A program made the translations under genes and the position numbers. 64,000 bases of DNA from Lactifluus volemus (lineage: Eukaryota; Basidiomycota; Agaricomycetes; Russulales; Russulaceae). The stretch is from the NCBI GenBank assembly GCA_022376515.1, contig WTXI01000082.1:85734-149733 (forward strand), given 5' to 3'. Below, one piece after another: positions 33,984 to 45,813 of the stretch (positions are counted from its first letter, which is position 1; the number at the start of each line of letters is the position of its first letter). Below the pieces are notes generated by a model. It saw only the letters and a program-made list of their open reading frames with translations. It was not told the DNA's origin and ran no database searches.

Positions 33984-35573
33984 TCAGTAAGAGAGAAGGA
34001 CGACATTCTTCTGATGGACGACATACGCTGAGCAGGAATCGTCGCTGCGCACAAGGACAGATCGGTCTTGCTGATCGCTACCTTTTTTCCCCCGATGACG
34101 GCCGAGCTCCATTTGCCGCAGGACACGACTCGCAGCATTTCCTTGCAAACCTACAAACATTTCGTTGATATCCCGAACCATGCGAGGGACCATCGTGTCC
34201 AATACGAAGTCATGCTCTTTCTGCCATGGAACGTCAAGGAGAGACTTCTCAGGCACCATAGGCATGGTCCCTTCCTGTTCTCGTATCCACATGCCGACGG
34301 CCTGCACAACTTCGTCACCCGCCAGACAGGCCCAAGTGATGTCAGAACCCAGGACGAGAAAGTCGCCGTCGTGCACCTCCACACTCTGCACCTCTACTAC
34401 GGGGGCCGCGGAGTCTCTAATAGTAAGACCGCGTGACGGAAATTCTTCGAAGGCCTCGTCAATGTTCATGCGGGCCTGGCCCGGGGAGGACTGAACGGGA
34501 TCGAGATGCATGCCACCGGAAACAGAGATAGTCCTAGTCAGCTCTCTGCACTCATAGCCATGATTTCCCACACAGCGGCGACCCAAGAACGCACGTCCCG
34601 CACTGCTGGTGTTGGCGATACGTAAGATGCGCGACTCGGAATCGTAAAACGCAAGTAGGGTCGATGCAGGACGCCGGGCGTCACGCGTACTAGTACTAAT
34701 CCACGGTGGAGTTCGTACGTCTATATAGAGCTGGGTGAGCGCCTGTCGCAGAGCGTTGTCGATTTGAGCGTCGGGTGGTGGACGATTTGCATGATGAACG
34801 TCTGCGAGTGCGCCAGCGACGGCAGGAACGATGTTTCTCCGCATCCATGATAGCACTTCATGATCACTGGCAGGCCGATTGGCCACAGAGCGCCGCCGGG
34901 GATCCTCCGCGCTCAGCAAGGCAAAAATTGACCAGTAGCCTGAAGGTACGGGAAGCACGCTCGCCGCGAACTGCTGAGACGTACGATTTCTTTTAACGTC
35001 GGAGTTAGCCCACCTGGGACAGTATATCGATTGGACTGGAGGGGGGGGGAGAAACGCGCCCCAGGAGACGGGGGGGGGGGGGGTGGAGGGTGACAAAAAA
35101 CACAAGGTAGAAAGAAGTACGTACGATGTTGAGTGGGAATGTGCCATATCAAATCTCGCTACGCCAGTATGATCTCCCGGAAACACGGTCTTTTCTGAGG
35201 TCTTCATGTATGCGTGGTGCGGATAGTGCATATGAACGCTGCCCGTGCGGTCATCCGAGTCATCGTGCACGTGTTGTTGTCGAAGCTTACGAGCGTTGTC
35301 TCGAGTTGAGCTTGAGTCCTGACTCGGAACGGCGTCCGAGTCGAGATTCGATCGATACCACGAATAACACCCGCCGGCAACGACAATTCCGAGTACTACT
35401 ACGGAAGCGAGAGAGAGATCCAGCTTGGATGAGCCTGCATTGGACGAGGAATAATTTCTCGTGAAACTGAAACTAGATGAACAAACTTGAAGTCGGTTCC
35501 GTCTGCAGGTTGGGTGAATGGAGGGAAATAAAGACCGTCCAATCAAGAGAGACGGACAAAGAAGCGGTGTCAT
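33984..35573 (-). CDS. Mitochondrial PP2C-like protein lacking catalytic metal ligands (probable pseudophosphatase)
   Basis: The frame is 529 codons from ATG 35573. The N-terminus looks mitochondrial (RSLFPSIHPTCRRNRLQV), followed by a membrane segment (SLASVVVLGIVVAGGCYSWY). The body follows the fungal pyruvate-dehydrogenase-phosphatase type of PP2C: SGYWSIFALLSAED, WMRRNIVPAVAGALADVH, LLAFYDSESRILRIANTSSA, GRAFLGRRCVG, YECRELTR, QARMNIDEAF, GDFLVLGSDITWACLAGDEV. Where PP2Cs have FDGH, GDSRA and SDGLWD this protein has ALLSAED, TSSAGRA and SDITWAC. The late DDNA block is LQGNA. All recognisable Mg/Mn-binding Asp positions are thus lost while the frame is intact. An intron probably lies within about 34970-35124 (donor GTACGTAC; the G/C-rich tract inside it is poor coding sequence), so the true protein is shorter. 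Confidence 0.7.
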   Translation of the reverse strand: MTPLLCPSLLIGRSLFPSIHPTCRRNRLQVCSSSFSFTRNYSSSNAGSSKLDLSLASVVVLGIVVAGGCYSWYRSNLDSDAVPSQDSSSTRDNARKLRQQHVHDDSDDRTGSVHMHYPHHAYMKTSEKTVFPGDHTGVARFDMAHSHSTSYVLLSTLCFLSPSTPPPPVSWGAFLPPPPVQSIYCPRWANSDVKRNRTSQQFAASVLPVPSGYWSIFALLSAEDPRRRSVANRPASDHEVLSWMRRNIVPAVAGALADVHHANRPPPDAQIDNALRQALTQLYIDVRTPPWISTSTRDARRPASTLLAFYDSESRILRIANTSSAGRAFLGRRCVGNHGYECRELTRTISVSGGMHLDPVQSSPGQARMNIDEAFEEFPSRGLTIRDSAAPVVEVQSVEVHDGDFLVLGSDITWACLAGDEVVQAVGMWIREQEGTMPMVPEKSLLDVPWQKEHDFVLDTMVPRMVRDINEMFVGLQGNAASRVLRQMELGRHRGKKGSDQQDRSVLVRSDDSCSAYVVHQKNVVLLSY

Positions 35574-36387
35574 GACAAGGGTCTAATTTAATAAGCGACG
35601 ACAACAAAGGTCCACAAGTACAATGCTACAGTGGACCATGAGCACAGCAGGTGAGCCCCTCTGGCGCATGTTTTAATTATTGAGGCTTAAAATGATTGCT
35701 GTACAGTACAACGAACTTGAACGTTATTGAACGTCGCACCCATCACGCACCACGCGCTTACTCAATGAAATGCACAAGGCATTCGTGTCGTTGGTTGATG
35801 GGGGCTATACCCATAGGGGTGTCCAGAACTATGACCACGCCAACTTGAAGCGGGCCTAGGGAGAACGCGTAGCATTTGTTCGCACAAGCGCATCGTTGGA
35901 CAACCAACCTTTCTCAGCTCTTCGTTTCATGAATTTAAAAGTGGTAGCGGTCGCAAAAAAATGAGACCATAGCGTGCGTGCGGTGTGAAAACTCTGCTCG
36001 TCTGATGGCACCCATCCACCACGCCGCAAGGTGCAACGCATCGAACCGGTAAGGCTGTTGGGTCTCAGTCTGAGGATGATGACGAGTGTTTGCAAAGGTG
36101 AATAATACTGCAGCAGTAGCGAGATCATTGTACTATCGGGATCTATATACTTAAGGAGCAGCAGTGACAAGACGAAAAGAATTTCAAGATGCTGATGAGA
36201 TTCTTAGGCATGCGAGGTAAATAATGCTACATAGGAATGCATGATTTGTGTTAAAATCAACAATAACCGAGAACTGTCCGTCCCAGTAAACCTAGTTAAT
36301 GCCTATCTGCCAGGATTAGTTCCAAAAAAAAATTTTAAAAAGGTGGCACCGCACCATAACACGTCAAGCTCACTTCCCCATCATATA
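35574..36387. other. Intergenic, no gene recognised
   Basis: Promoter side of the PP2C-like gene and 3' flank of the 36388-38799 gene. A run of A residues near 36328-36336. Confidence 0.5.
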
Positions 36388-38799
36388 TCACCGTTCGAGC
36401 CCAAATCTCGATAACGGTGACTCGACGTACGGTGAGTCATGCTTACGCGGTGAGAATGGTCGAGGCGTATAGCGACGCTTCATGATCATACGGGCGACGA
36501 GCTGGGGCATGCTCACAATGGCAGTCTTGCCTGGCTTCACCCTTGCGCCGCCCATTTGTTCCATCGCGTCTGGATCTTCCTTGAGCTTGAGACGCAGCAA
36601 CGCCTGTATCTCACGCCCACGTTCCTTCTCCCGTTTGCGCACGCGACGCGCCTCGGCTCTCCGCGCTTCAGTGTACAATAGCCAGGTCCGAACCGTCTTT
36701 TCATCCGACTCGTGCAACTGAGCCGGTTCGCCGGGAGGCCCTTCTGTGTCGTCTGCATCTGCGCCAGCGCTCACGCCTCCGCGTTCATCAAAGTCGGCTA
36801 ACTTTGAGGGTACAGGCGGTGCCACGCTGAGTCGGTCGGCAAGATGTTCTGCATGTTTCGCGTGGAGGATTTCGTCGTCCTTTGCTTTGCGTTCCAAGAC
36901 CCACGTGCGACGACGCACGCTCTTGAGCTTCTCAAACTCGGATACATTGACACGTGCAACAGCCTCGCGAGAGAAGCTTAAATTAGGTTCAATCGCTTGG
37001 GTTTCGGAAGACTCGGGCTGATTCGATGACGCGGCCTGTATTGGCAAAAAGAGCCCAAGACCACTTCCGCGCGGGGGCGATGCTGCGGACCATTCCGACA
37101 CGGGTGTTTCAGAAACAATGAGGCTGTTGTCGGGTTCCGCACCGGGTAGCGTGAGCAACGGCGGCCCAGCGAACAGGGGAGATTGAGGAGGCGATCTGGA
37201 CAGCTCCATCGCTGTGGTATCCTCTGGGAGATCTGCAAAAGATCTTCGGGATGGAGACATCGGGAGAGGGGAACCATCGAAGGGATCTTCCACGTCATAA
37301 TCCAGGTCCGGAAGCGTACGGCGCATGGGTGACGATGCGGCAAGATCGCCGAAATCCGTAAACGGATCGTTGGGAGACTTTGCGTCATCGACGTCCATTG
37401 GACCGAGATCCGAAGAATCAGACCCCATGGCGGTGAGAGCACCCAGGCTGGATCTCCCCGGCTCTAGGAGTAGGAGTGGCGATGAAGGCGAGGAATTATG
37501 GGTCATTGGAAGAATATTAGACGTGGCACTGAGCTCACTCCCCAAAAACCTCACGGGCGTAACGTTGGCACCCTGTAACGGCCCGAATGGGGCACCCAGG
37601 GCACCTGCGATGTGGCACGGCGGAAGCAGACCGTAAGAACCGCCATGTCGAGCGCCAGTGGCTTGCTCTTCCGAGTCTGGACGGAGAGAAGGAAGAGAAA
37701 TTTGGCGCGAGAGCTGCAATGGCCTTATTATGAGAGTGAGATGGGGAAGGATGTTTGGAATTTGGCGATCCAGAGGAGAGTCGACAAAGAGTTTTCCACC
37801 CGACGATGGTTGGGAGTGAGAGAGCAAGCCATCGAGTGGTATTCCATCGCAAGACGGTGGTGATGATGAGAGGAAGGTATGGAACATTGAAAACCTGGTA
37901 GGACTTGCATCCGGTGAGACCACTAAAGAACAAAGCTGTCCACATTGTGACTCGACCGAAGGGTCTAGGTCTCGTATGGGTGGAGTCAAACCACATGAAA
38001 CAGTGATCCTGTCGTTCTCCGCCGTCTGAACACCTGTCGGACTATGACGAGTGAAGGGTGAGAGCAGGGATCGCATTGAGGTCTCAACGGTGCCTGTGGG
38101 ACGTGAGCCTGCATCATCAAGTGGGAGATCCAATATTGGAGAAAGTGGAGTGAGTAAATCGGTGGGAGGAGGTTCGTCAGGGGATGATGATGATGATGAC
38201 GATTGAGACACGGAGTCAGGCAGGTCTGAATCAAAGTCTTGGTCAGTGCAAAAATCTGGATGATTATCAAGGGTAAAGCATGAAGTAGTGTCTTCCGAGA
38301 TGATGGGGTGTGGTACCATGAGAGGGGAGGGCGGAGGGGAAGGAGGAAGATCTTGGGAGGGATGATGTGACGTAAGGGGGCCTTCGGGGGCTTCTGTGAG
38401 TGGAGTAGGGGAGCAAGGGTGGGTCAGAGGGTAGGGGTGGGAGCAGGTGGGAGTAGCTGCTGCATGCGATGAGAAATCTTCGCACAAAGCAGGAAGGGGG
38501 ACGGTGTGCTTTGGATCAGAGTCAGTGGGAGGGGGAGAAGGATAGAAATGTTTGAAGTGGTCAGTAGAAGGAGGAGGGTCGTTGGCGGAAGGAAGGGTCC
38601 AGATGCCAGAAGGATCAAACGTGGAGGAGTCGTGGGTATTGGATGTGCAGGTGCAACGATTTGGGGTGCAACAAGGTGACCAAGACCAAGAGTGAGCGCT
38701 GATACGAGGATGCATGGCGGATTGAGGCCGCGATGAAGGCGATGTTGAAAGAATAAAGGAATATGGAGAAGAGACAAAGCCGTCGTTGGCGAGCGTCAT
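36388..38799 (-). CDS. Large disordered protein of unknown function, 803 aa
   Basis: Single long exon from ATG 38799 (MTLANDGFVSSPYSFILSTS). Residues 1-580 are Ser/Pro/Asp-rich and disordered, with a serine tract coded by a GAT-type triplet run near 38180-38206. The last 200 residues are helical and strongly charged, with coiled-coil character: VNVSEFEKLKSVRRRTWVLE, DEKTVRTWLLYTEARRAEAR and RVRKREKERGREIQALLRLK. The end reads SMPQLVARMIMKRRYTPRPF and then SPLSRFGLER. No catalytic motif seen. A length over 800 codons without a stop, and the ordered C-terminus, make it a real gene. A nuclear or cytoskeletal scaffold is possible but unsupported. Confidence 0.75.
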   Translation of the reverse strand: MTLANDGFVSSPYSFILSTSPSSRPQSAMHPRISAHSWSWSPCCTPNRCTCTSNTHDSSTFDPSGIWTLPSANDPPPSTDHFKHFYPSPPPTDSDPKHTVPLPALCEDFSSHAAATPTCSHPYPLTHPCSPTPLTEAPEGPLTSHHPSQDLPPSPPPSPLMVPHPIISEDTTSCFTLDNHPDFCTDQDFDSDLPDSVSQSSSSSSSPDEPPPTDLLTPLSPILDLPLDDAGSRPTGTVETSMRSLLSPFTRHSPTGVQTAENDRITVSCGLTPPIRDLDPSVESQCGQLCSLVVSPDASPTRFSMFHTFLSSSPPSCDGIPLDGLLSHSQPSSGGKLFVDSPLDRQIPNILPHLTLIIRPLQLSRQISLPSLRPDSEEQATGARHGGSYGLLPPCHIAGALGAPFGPLQGANVTPVRFLGSELSATSNILPMTHNSSPSSPLLLLEPGRSSLGALTAMGSDSSDLGPMDVDDAKSPNDPFTDFGDLAASSPMRRTLPDLDYDVEDPFDGSPLPMSPSRRSFADLPEDTTAMELSRSPPQSPLFAGPPLLTLPGAEPDNSLIVSETPVSEWSAASPPRGSGLGLFLPIQAASSNQPESSETQAIEPNLSFSREAVARVNVSEFEKLKSVRRRTWVLERKAKDDEILHAKHAEHLADRLSVAPPVPSKLADFDERGGVSAGADADDTEGPPGEPAQLHESDEKTVRTWLLYTEARRAEARRVRKREKERGREIQALLRLKLKEDPDAMEQMGGARVKPGKTAIVSMPQLVARMIMKRRYTPRPFSPRKHDSPYVESPLSRFGLER

Positions 38800-41700
38800 G
38801 GTTTTTCACCAATCTTTCGAACGGACAAGCGTGGCTGTAGAGCTAAATGTAAAGGAAAGTACAAGGATGGTAAGGGTTGAAGTTTTTTCTCTTTTTTTCG
38901 GGAAGTGATGAAGATGACTCACATGAATAAGAGAGAGACTAGAACATTGTAGGGAAAGGTGAATATACCGAAGCCGGGTTGGTGCTGAGCTAGCAGAGAA
39001 AGAGCTGAGCAGGGCCAAGCAAAGCAGTGAGAGAGAAGAGAGAGACGAGACCAGACGAGACAACAAACAAGGAAGTGGTAAGAGGACCCCGAAATGGGGG
39101 TTTGCACAGCCCCGGGGTACTACCCTCTTCTTTCCATCAACCGTTTCTAAATATCGCCTCGTGTAGCCACACCCCATCCATGAGTACCCTAATCTTCCTT
39201 TCCAAGTGCCTCGTGGTATCACAAATCAATTCTATAATCCCTTCCACCGCCCCACGAGCCACTCAGGCCCGCTTTTACTCCACCAAGCACTTGATCAGTC
39301 CAGCCGTGATATGCTGTCAATGTGCGCCGTCACTGTAAACGCCTCAGGACCTCTACCTCGTGACTCTCGCACCGTTGGCGTAGGGTGTCAACGTTGGTGC
39401 GCCGCGATGGGCGTCAGATTCATTTGGGCCAATCGATTACAGTTGGATTTCACCCGCCACGCCACTTCGGTCCGTAACTTGACGCTTTGTGCAGGCTCAA
39501 TGATAAAGCGGTCGGATATTTACATCCTCTACAAACAACCCGATGGAGAGAGAGAGAACTCATTTTGTAATCCTCGCCCCGTTTTTTTTTCTAAGAAAAA
39601 AAGTAGAGGACAGGGTGAGTGTTGTGGGGGAAAAGCTGGCCTAGAACGAAACGTCGGGCCAACGGAGATAAACGATTGACACCCCTACTGTACTAAATTT
39701 GGTACTCATTAAACAAGGTAGGATCATTTACGTGACAACGACAACTTACTCGGGGATCGTCCCGGTCCTGTAACAGAACCAAGCCAACTTTGCTCAGAAT
39801 ACTCGCCGCGTGCTAACGGTACAAAAGAAACCAACTATGCTAACGTAAAAAGTCCTCGCCTCACAATACTCGCCCACTAATCGAATGGGGCAGAGCTGAG
39901 ACAGCCACGTAGGTATGTCATTCCTTTTTATGTACCGACCAGATTCGCAGATTTCATCTCGCGATCCCAACAGAACGTACTATCCAGCGTGGCTTTTGAA
40001 ATGTAGAAATACGCACTGAGAGGAATTCCGTACTCAAACTGCAAGCTGTCAATTCCGCCTGTGTCGGACCAGCTCGTTTCAGGTCAGAAAAGATTCGGAA
40101 GCAATCACTGCAGCCGTTATAACGTTGCTGTCCATGATCTCTCTCATGCCAGGCCCGATTGGCGCGCGGGACGTTTTTTCCTGATGGACCGGTAAAAGCG
40201 TGGGACGAGAGAAGACTGCGCTTGTAATTAAAAAAAAATTGGGAAGGGTGTGATGCGTGTCAACGTACACCAGCATGCGTCGTCGGTTCAGCTCGGAACC
40301 TTACCAAGATGTCCTTAATTTTACGCCCCGCCCAGTATTAGGTATACCTCCACCGCCACCGAACGCCTGCACCCGTACGGACAACATCGTGCTCACGCGA
40401 TGTTTTGATATGCAATGCATCGATAGGGTAATATTGCCTCAAACTCAAAAATGTCTACAGGGGGTACTAGTAGGCACACCCCACTTTTGGAATCTTCTAC
40501 TTCCCACAAGATGCAGTTCAAATTGAACCGAATATAAATGGGAGTCCACGAAAACCGGCGTAGGTTGCCCGAAGGATAATTTGCTCTACTGTGCATCAAG
40601 TCCCACGTAATGTGGAGCGAAGAGATGTCAGATTGCGGGATGATTGAGGTATGTGAAAAGCGAGATTTTGTACGTTGGCCAGTGAGCTTCCTCATCTATC
40701 GCTATCTGCGCTACGTGGCCGACCCATAATTCACTCGGTTGACTGAGTAAGAGTACGAAATTACGAAGCAAGTCGGGAATTTGAGGGCTACGTCATTGGC
40801 CTTGTTTTGCAATTCCTCAGGTCGGGTTGATCTACTTTCGAACGGCCTTGAGTCCGAAAGCCATGGAGTTCTGGCCTCATCGATGCCTCATCAGCAAGAT
40901 GACGATATTCTAGACTCAGCGTCATGCCATTCTGAAAGTTACAGGCATCCCCAGTATTATTTCGCCACACTAGAAAGGCCTATGATTTCAGGAAGGGCCC
41001 AGGCAATGGGTATCCTAAGATCATGATGCGTACTAAAGAGCGGCATCTCCACATTTTTAGTGTCATGTTGGCGTTGCCAGGGTTGGCGCCCGGTGGTTGT
41101 TCGGAGACCTGAACTGGACAGGTATTCGTCGCTGTCATGCTTGCAGTAATCTATGTAAGTTCGAAACGACATGTGAACATCCTATCTTGTTGTCGTGTCA
41201 TTGACGCGTGACGATCGTCGTTGTCATCCAGAAAAAAAAGGCGGGATGGGGCGGCGATCATGTAGACATGTTGGATGTAGTATCCCCCGTGTTAGCAATT
41301 GGGGCTCCACTTACACACCTCCGCGTAAGTGATATACCTAGCCATGTGATTGATTTTGAGATGTGTCCTGTCCTGTTCAAGTTTGATCCTCACTCGACGT
41401 GGGTGAGATACTTGGTTATGTTCGGGCGTCGTCTTGGTTTGCTCGAGTGGGTGAGCGAGAAGAGGAAGGTTCGTTGTGGTGAGCACGACCCATTCTTGTC
41501 CTTACGCCTAGCTTAACCATGTGGTTTCCCTGGCGCTGGGTTGTTTTCATCGCCCAAACGGAGTCACATTAAGAAGGTGCTCGCTTAATGGCTCAATTCA
41601 AAACACCCACCCACACATCGTCTAGGTACTCCATTAGGAGAAACTCATCAGAGGAAGCTGTTCTCAAAATTGAGTCCCGAACCTTCTTAAACACGGTCAA

Positions 41701-42044
41701 ATGTTGGGTGACAGACACTTTGATACGGGATAGAGGGAAGTATACATGGGAGGGCGCATTTTCTGGGAGGGTCATCGACAAATTTGTCCAGCTTGCTAAC
41801 TAGTTCGGTTCGACTAGCCAAACCAAGTTGAGAGTGATGTGGACGCTGTCTCATCATACCGAAGCATTTACACATCTCTGCGTTGATGCCGGAGATACCT
41901 AGCAGTAGCTGGTACACAGTAATAATGGTGGTCCTGAGAGGACAGGAAAATGAAATTAGAAGACTAAATACGCAGAGCATAGCATCCATGCTTACCTGGA
42001 ACACCGGAGTTCGTTCCAATACTCTGGAATCGAAAGTCTGCCAT
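38800..42044. other. About 3.2 kb with no confident gene
   Basis: 38800-39230 is pyrimidine-rich and is probably the leader of the 36388-38799 gene. From 39.2 to 41.2 kb I see nothing. Minus-strand frames at 41593-42019 (for example KVRDSILRTASSDEFLLMEY) look mildly protein-like and could be the end of a small-exon gene just downstream of COX17, but no model closes. A plus-strand frame at 41208-41516 has no support. Confidence 0.4.
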
Positions 42045-42469
42045 CTACAACTTGAAGCCGAGGCTTCGCATACACGCTACGTGTTCCTGCACAAGCGCTT
42101 TGCATTTTTCTCCGGCCTCGGACCCATCGAATTTGAGAAAGCAGTCATCCCGTGCAGATTTAGTCTGAGGACAAGCACAACAACTGTGGGTGAAGAAAAT
42201 TGTCGTTAGAATCAGCAATTATTAATGAATTGATCGAGGCAATGAGTGGGAGAACATGACCAAGATTGAGAAAAGGGATATAGAGGGGCTTACGGCTTCA
42301 GGCCTTGGGGGTTCAGCGGGTTCTGTTTGGGGTCTGTAGGGTCATATCCCTTTGCAGGTGGTGGCGTTGAGGCTGGGGTTGGAGACCAAAGAGCTGTGAT
42401 CTGTACAAGGGAGAATGGGTCCCAACCAGGTGTCGATGCAGAAAACAATGCACTGACTCTATCAAACAT
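42045..42469 (-). CDS. COX17: Cytochrome c oxidase copper chaperone Cox17
   Basis: Copper-delivery protein of the mitochondrial intermembrane space, passing Cu(I) to Sco1 and Cox11 for cytochrome c oxidase assembly. Exon 2 (42183-42045) encodes CCACPQTKSARDDCFLKF, then GEKCKALVQEHVACMRSLGF and KL-stop. This contains the copper-binding CC pair and the twin C-x9-C motifs (C-ACPQTKSARDD-C region and C-KALVQEHVA-C). Exon 1 ends AAGCC at 42294 and joins in phase across GTAAGC...CCCACAG to give NPLNPQGLKPCCAC. The N-terminus is uncertain. The ATG at 42469 (MFDRVSALFSASTPGWDPFS) gives 104 aa, longer than the usual 60-75, so a further intron or a later start is likely. Confidence 0.88.
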
Positions 42470-43114
42470 GGATACAATGAGCGATGACGAGTGTTTTGTA
42501 TACGAACGAACGAACGAAGGTGACTCGAACTCGGATGTGTCACGCCACGTCGGCAGTGTCGGACGTGTTCTCGGACCGGAGCCCGGCGAGATCTTGTCCC
42601 TGGCAAAGGCTTTGCCTGTACAAACAAACACTGCCGCACTCCCCCCAACCACCGTGAGCCTATATACAGGTGACTTTATATTATGCGTGCATTTGAATAC
42701 CAGTAATGATCATAGATGAGTGGATGGGAGAGTTCACACAGGTTGATCTAGCAGTACAACTTCGACAAGTGATGGAAGTGCAACAAGGCCCTACGACCGC
42801 TTACCACATACTCTACAGTATACCAGTTCATTACCCAATTTCCCCATGGGTCAAAGTGCGCCAAGAGTCAGGGACATGGTGACTCGCAGGAATCAACATA
42901 GCCGTACAAATCTGTCATTCTACACATTCGTGTTTCTCCTCTGCAGAGTCCGTCATGGTGCATCAATTCCAAACATCGCGAATAGAACAGGGAGATGGAT
43001 TACTTATAGTACATCGTAAGGCAAAACAAGAAAGTCGTTCCTGTAGCGACGGGTGTCAAAGCGGAGCTTGTGACAACTTTAGATCATGAACCAGATCGCT
43101 AGTACTAGTACCAG
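42470..43114. other. Intergenic, COX17 promoter side
   Basis: Upstream DNA of COX17 up to the left TIR of element 3. No gene recognised. Confidence 0.5.
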
Positions 43115-43345
43115 ACATCAGGAAAACGAAATTGTGACTGGCGTTACTAGACTAGGTCACCTAGTCACGTCTAGTTGCCAAGTTTGGCACCTAGACCTAG
43201 TGGACTTGCCGAGGCCAGCACGCACAATACTGGCTCTAGGTGTGCCAGTATTGCATCTGGCTCTAGTTTCATGCCTAGGGCTAGTTTTTCACCTAGCAGT
43301 AGTATCACACCTGGTGCTAGTATCATCACTAATTTAGTACTAGTT
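43095..43345. repeat. Left CTAGT array of element 3
   Basis: About twenty CTAG-containing words (CTAGT, CTAGA, CTAGG, CTAGC) in 250 bp, in both orientations. The first two (GCTAGTACTAGTACC) lie just outside the proposed TIR. The mirror array is at 47575-47700. Confidence 0.75.
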
Positions 43346-43805
43346 CACACTGAAGCACACGAAATGGAAGGAATGAATAAAGCATATATAATATTTGGGG
43401 CCAGGTTCAATAACAAAAGTAGATACTGTATAACACCCAAACAGGTCCCAGCGCTCTTCTCCTACAGCGTTACTCCTTCCGCCTACCCCGCCTGATCGCC
43501 CACTCCTTGCCAACAAAGTGACATAGCTGGGCATGGTGAAGGAGGAATCCCGTTGGTTTTGAAATGGTGAATGGTGCCGGAGCGGCGTTCACACGTGTAA
43601 CCTGTTTGGTAAAAGTATGGAAGGATGACAGACAGCTGTCAGCAGTATAAAGGGGGGGGGAAGGAAACAGGGTACGTGCCATATGCCGGGTCGCGCCGCT
43701 GCTCGAAAACGCCATGGCAACACGCGGGGGTTGTTCAGGTATTCAACATCTCATGAACTTGATTTCATTCCTGAGACAAACGCAGCCAGTTGGCCCCACA
43801 CGACC

Positions 43806-44261
43806 TCACCTATGCAGGCGAAGTGGATCAGTGACAGTTGCCAAGGGGAGAGGGAGGACATGACGTTGTGTCCAATAAGCGAATGACGTACCGCTTGTGA
43901 TTTCAAATGAACCTGCCAACTTCTTTGCTTGGGCGTGTTTCGCTGTTCGCCAGTGGGGATCAAAGTGGTAAGCATGCTCCCGCAAGCGGATTTCTTGCAT
44001 GCTAGACTGCATCCTGAGGCCTGCCTCGAATGCTGGGCGACAGAGACGACCGTCTGCAAGTGCATGATCACGAATGTCAGCGACCCGGTTGTCGAGTAAA
44101 TGCCACAACGGTTGTCTTGCAAAGATGCGTATAGTCCAGCAGAGTCCACGGTGCTGAATGAGTTCCAATGGATACACCAGACGTATGCGATTGCCGATAA
44201 CTTCCTCGTCCATTGGGATACCTTCCTCCTTCCCTGGTATGATGGTCAGAGGCAATAACAA
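43806..44261 (-). other. Coding-like segment in element 3
   Basis: 151-codon frame beginning MLLPLTIIPGKEEGIPMDEE, with blocks RIRLVYPLELIQHRGLCW and SMQEIRLREHAYHFDPHWR. Composition is protein-like and the likely true start is the internal MDEEVIGNRI region or an upstream exon. I do not recognise the family. It may be a fragment of a transposase or cargo gene. Confidence 0.35.
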
Positions 44262-45813
44262 TCAACCAGCGCCACCCATGATCAGCAGGTGGGCTCATGG
44301 CTGGACAGACAGGAGGGCACACACCAAGGTTTCGCAATCACGTTGATGTTCAAGGCTCAGCATTCCATCGAATGAGGCTTGCACAGTGAGCACGCTACGG
44401 AACTCATTACCATCAAGCATGAGGCAGAAGGGGATCAAGATACCACGGTCTTATGTCCTAAGCCGTGTCCTTTGAATCCTCGTCAATAGTGAGAACACCT
44501 CTGCATGCTCACCATAAAGGCTCATGTTCTTCATGAAGGACTGTATGAGTACCAATGCCAGCCTACATAATGTACAAGAAAGTTCAAACCCACAGGTCAG
44601 GCAAGCTCACTTGCGTCGAAGATTGGATGGGACATGTACAGTACCTGGTGAATGAGCTTCACTATGTGTCGCAACCACGGTCACAAAATAAAAACTACAC
44701 ATTTGTTGTTGTTGAACAACCTGCAGCTGCAAGGCAGCATACAATGAAGTGGCAGAAAAAAAAAAGCCGCAGCAAGACGAATCAATGGGGTCTTTGAGGC
44801 CGTTGCTAGTGGACTGGACCCCTGGGATTGCTTGAAGCCTTGTTGTAGGTAAGGATAAACCAGAGAAAATTCAGCCCAACGAAGGTGCTAGAAATGGCAA
44901 AGGAAAGAGGGAAAAACTCACTCAGAGTGGTTGCTCTCATAGGAAGAAGAAAGTAAGAAGTGAAGTGAAGCGTCGGGTATCGCTGGCAGTGGGCGAAAAA
45001 TCAACCGATGCAAAACAAGCAAATAGAGATAAATAAATGCAAATAAAGTGTCACGTGTACCAGTGGACTGGTTGATCTCACCAACTTAGAGATTTCGACA
45101 CGTCACCAGCGGCTGCATCCCCTCCTGTCACCACTACTGTCCTTAAGGCTGCCATTGCCAACAGCCTACTATTGATAACCTTTTCCCTTTAATGCTGATA
45201 AGGTGGCTCATCCCCCTTGAGTCACTTTAGATGCTCACCTGCAAGTTGCCCAAGTTTGTGCAGATCAATTGGTGTGGTGATGGCGTCCCGGAGGTGAAAA
45301 AGGGTTTATTCCACACACATTTTTCTGCTGTCGCTTGTTTACCCATGTCGTGATCAGCGCATGCAATGAGGTTCATTACTTTGTCTTTCTTTGCTTCCCA
45401 TCCTTTTTCCTGATCTAATTCTAGTCCGATGTCAATCATGTCTCGCATCAAGTCCATGTCGGATGCCAAGTATTCTGCTCATAACGAGACTACGTGCAAG
45501 TTCAAACCAATTGCACCGGTTCGTACCAATTACACCCCGTTGGCAAGGTCGATATTGCTGCCATACGCAGTGCAGCAGGGCCCGTGCCTCCACAGCCTCC
45601 CATACTAACGCTTTACCACTACTCACTCAGCAGACATATCAATTGACTACCATTATCGCTTCAGATCCTTCAGCAGAAGAACTATCTACGCAGCAAATCA
45701 TCATTTCCCAAATATGAAATTACATGGTATGACGACTTTATCTATTACAGTTAAAAGCCTCGTTCGGCCTTTGCTTAGACGTTCCATCTGATGCAGTCAA
45801 TGCTTAGGTTCCC

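Noticed and set aside
38806..39222. 138-codon minus-strand frame upstream of the 36388-38799 gene
   Set aside because: Pyrimidine-rich leader-like DNA with leucine/serine bias in several phases; no splice link to the main exon was found.
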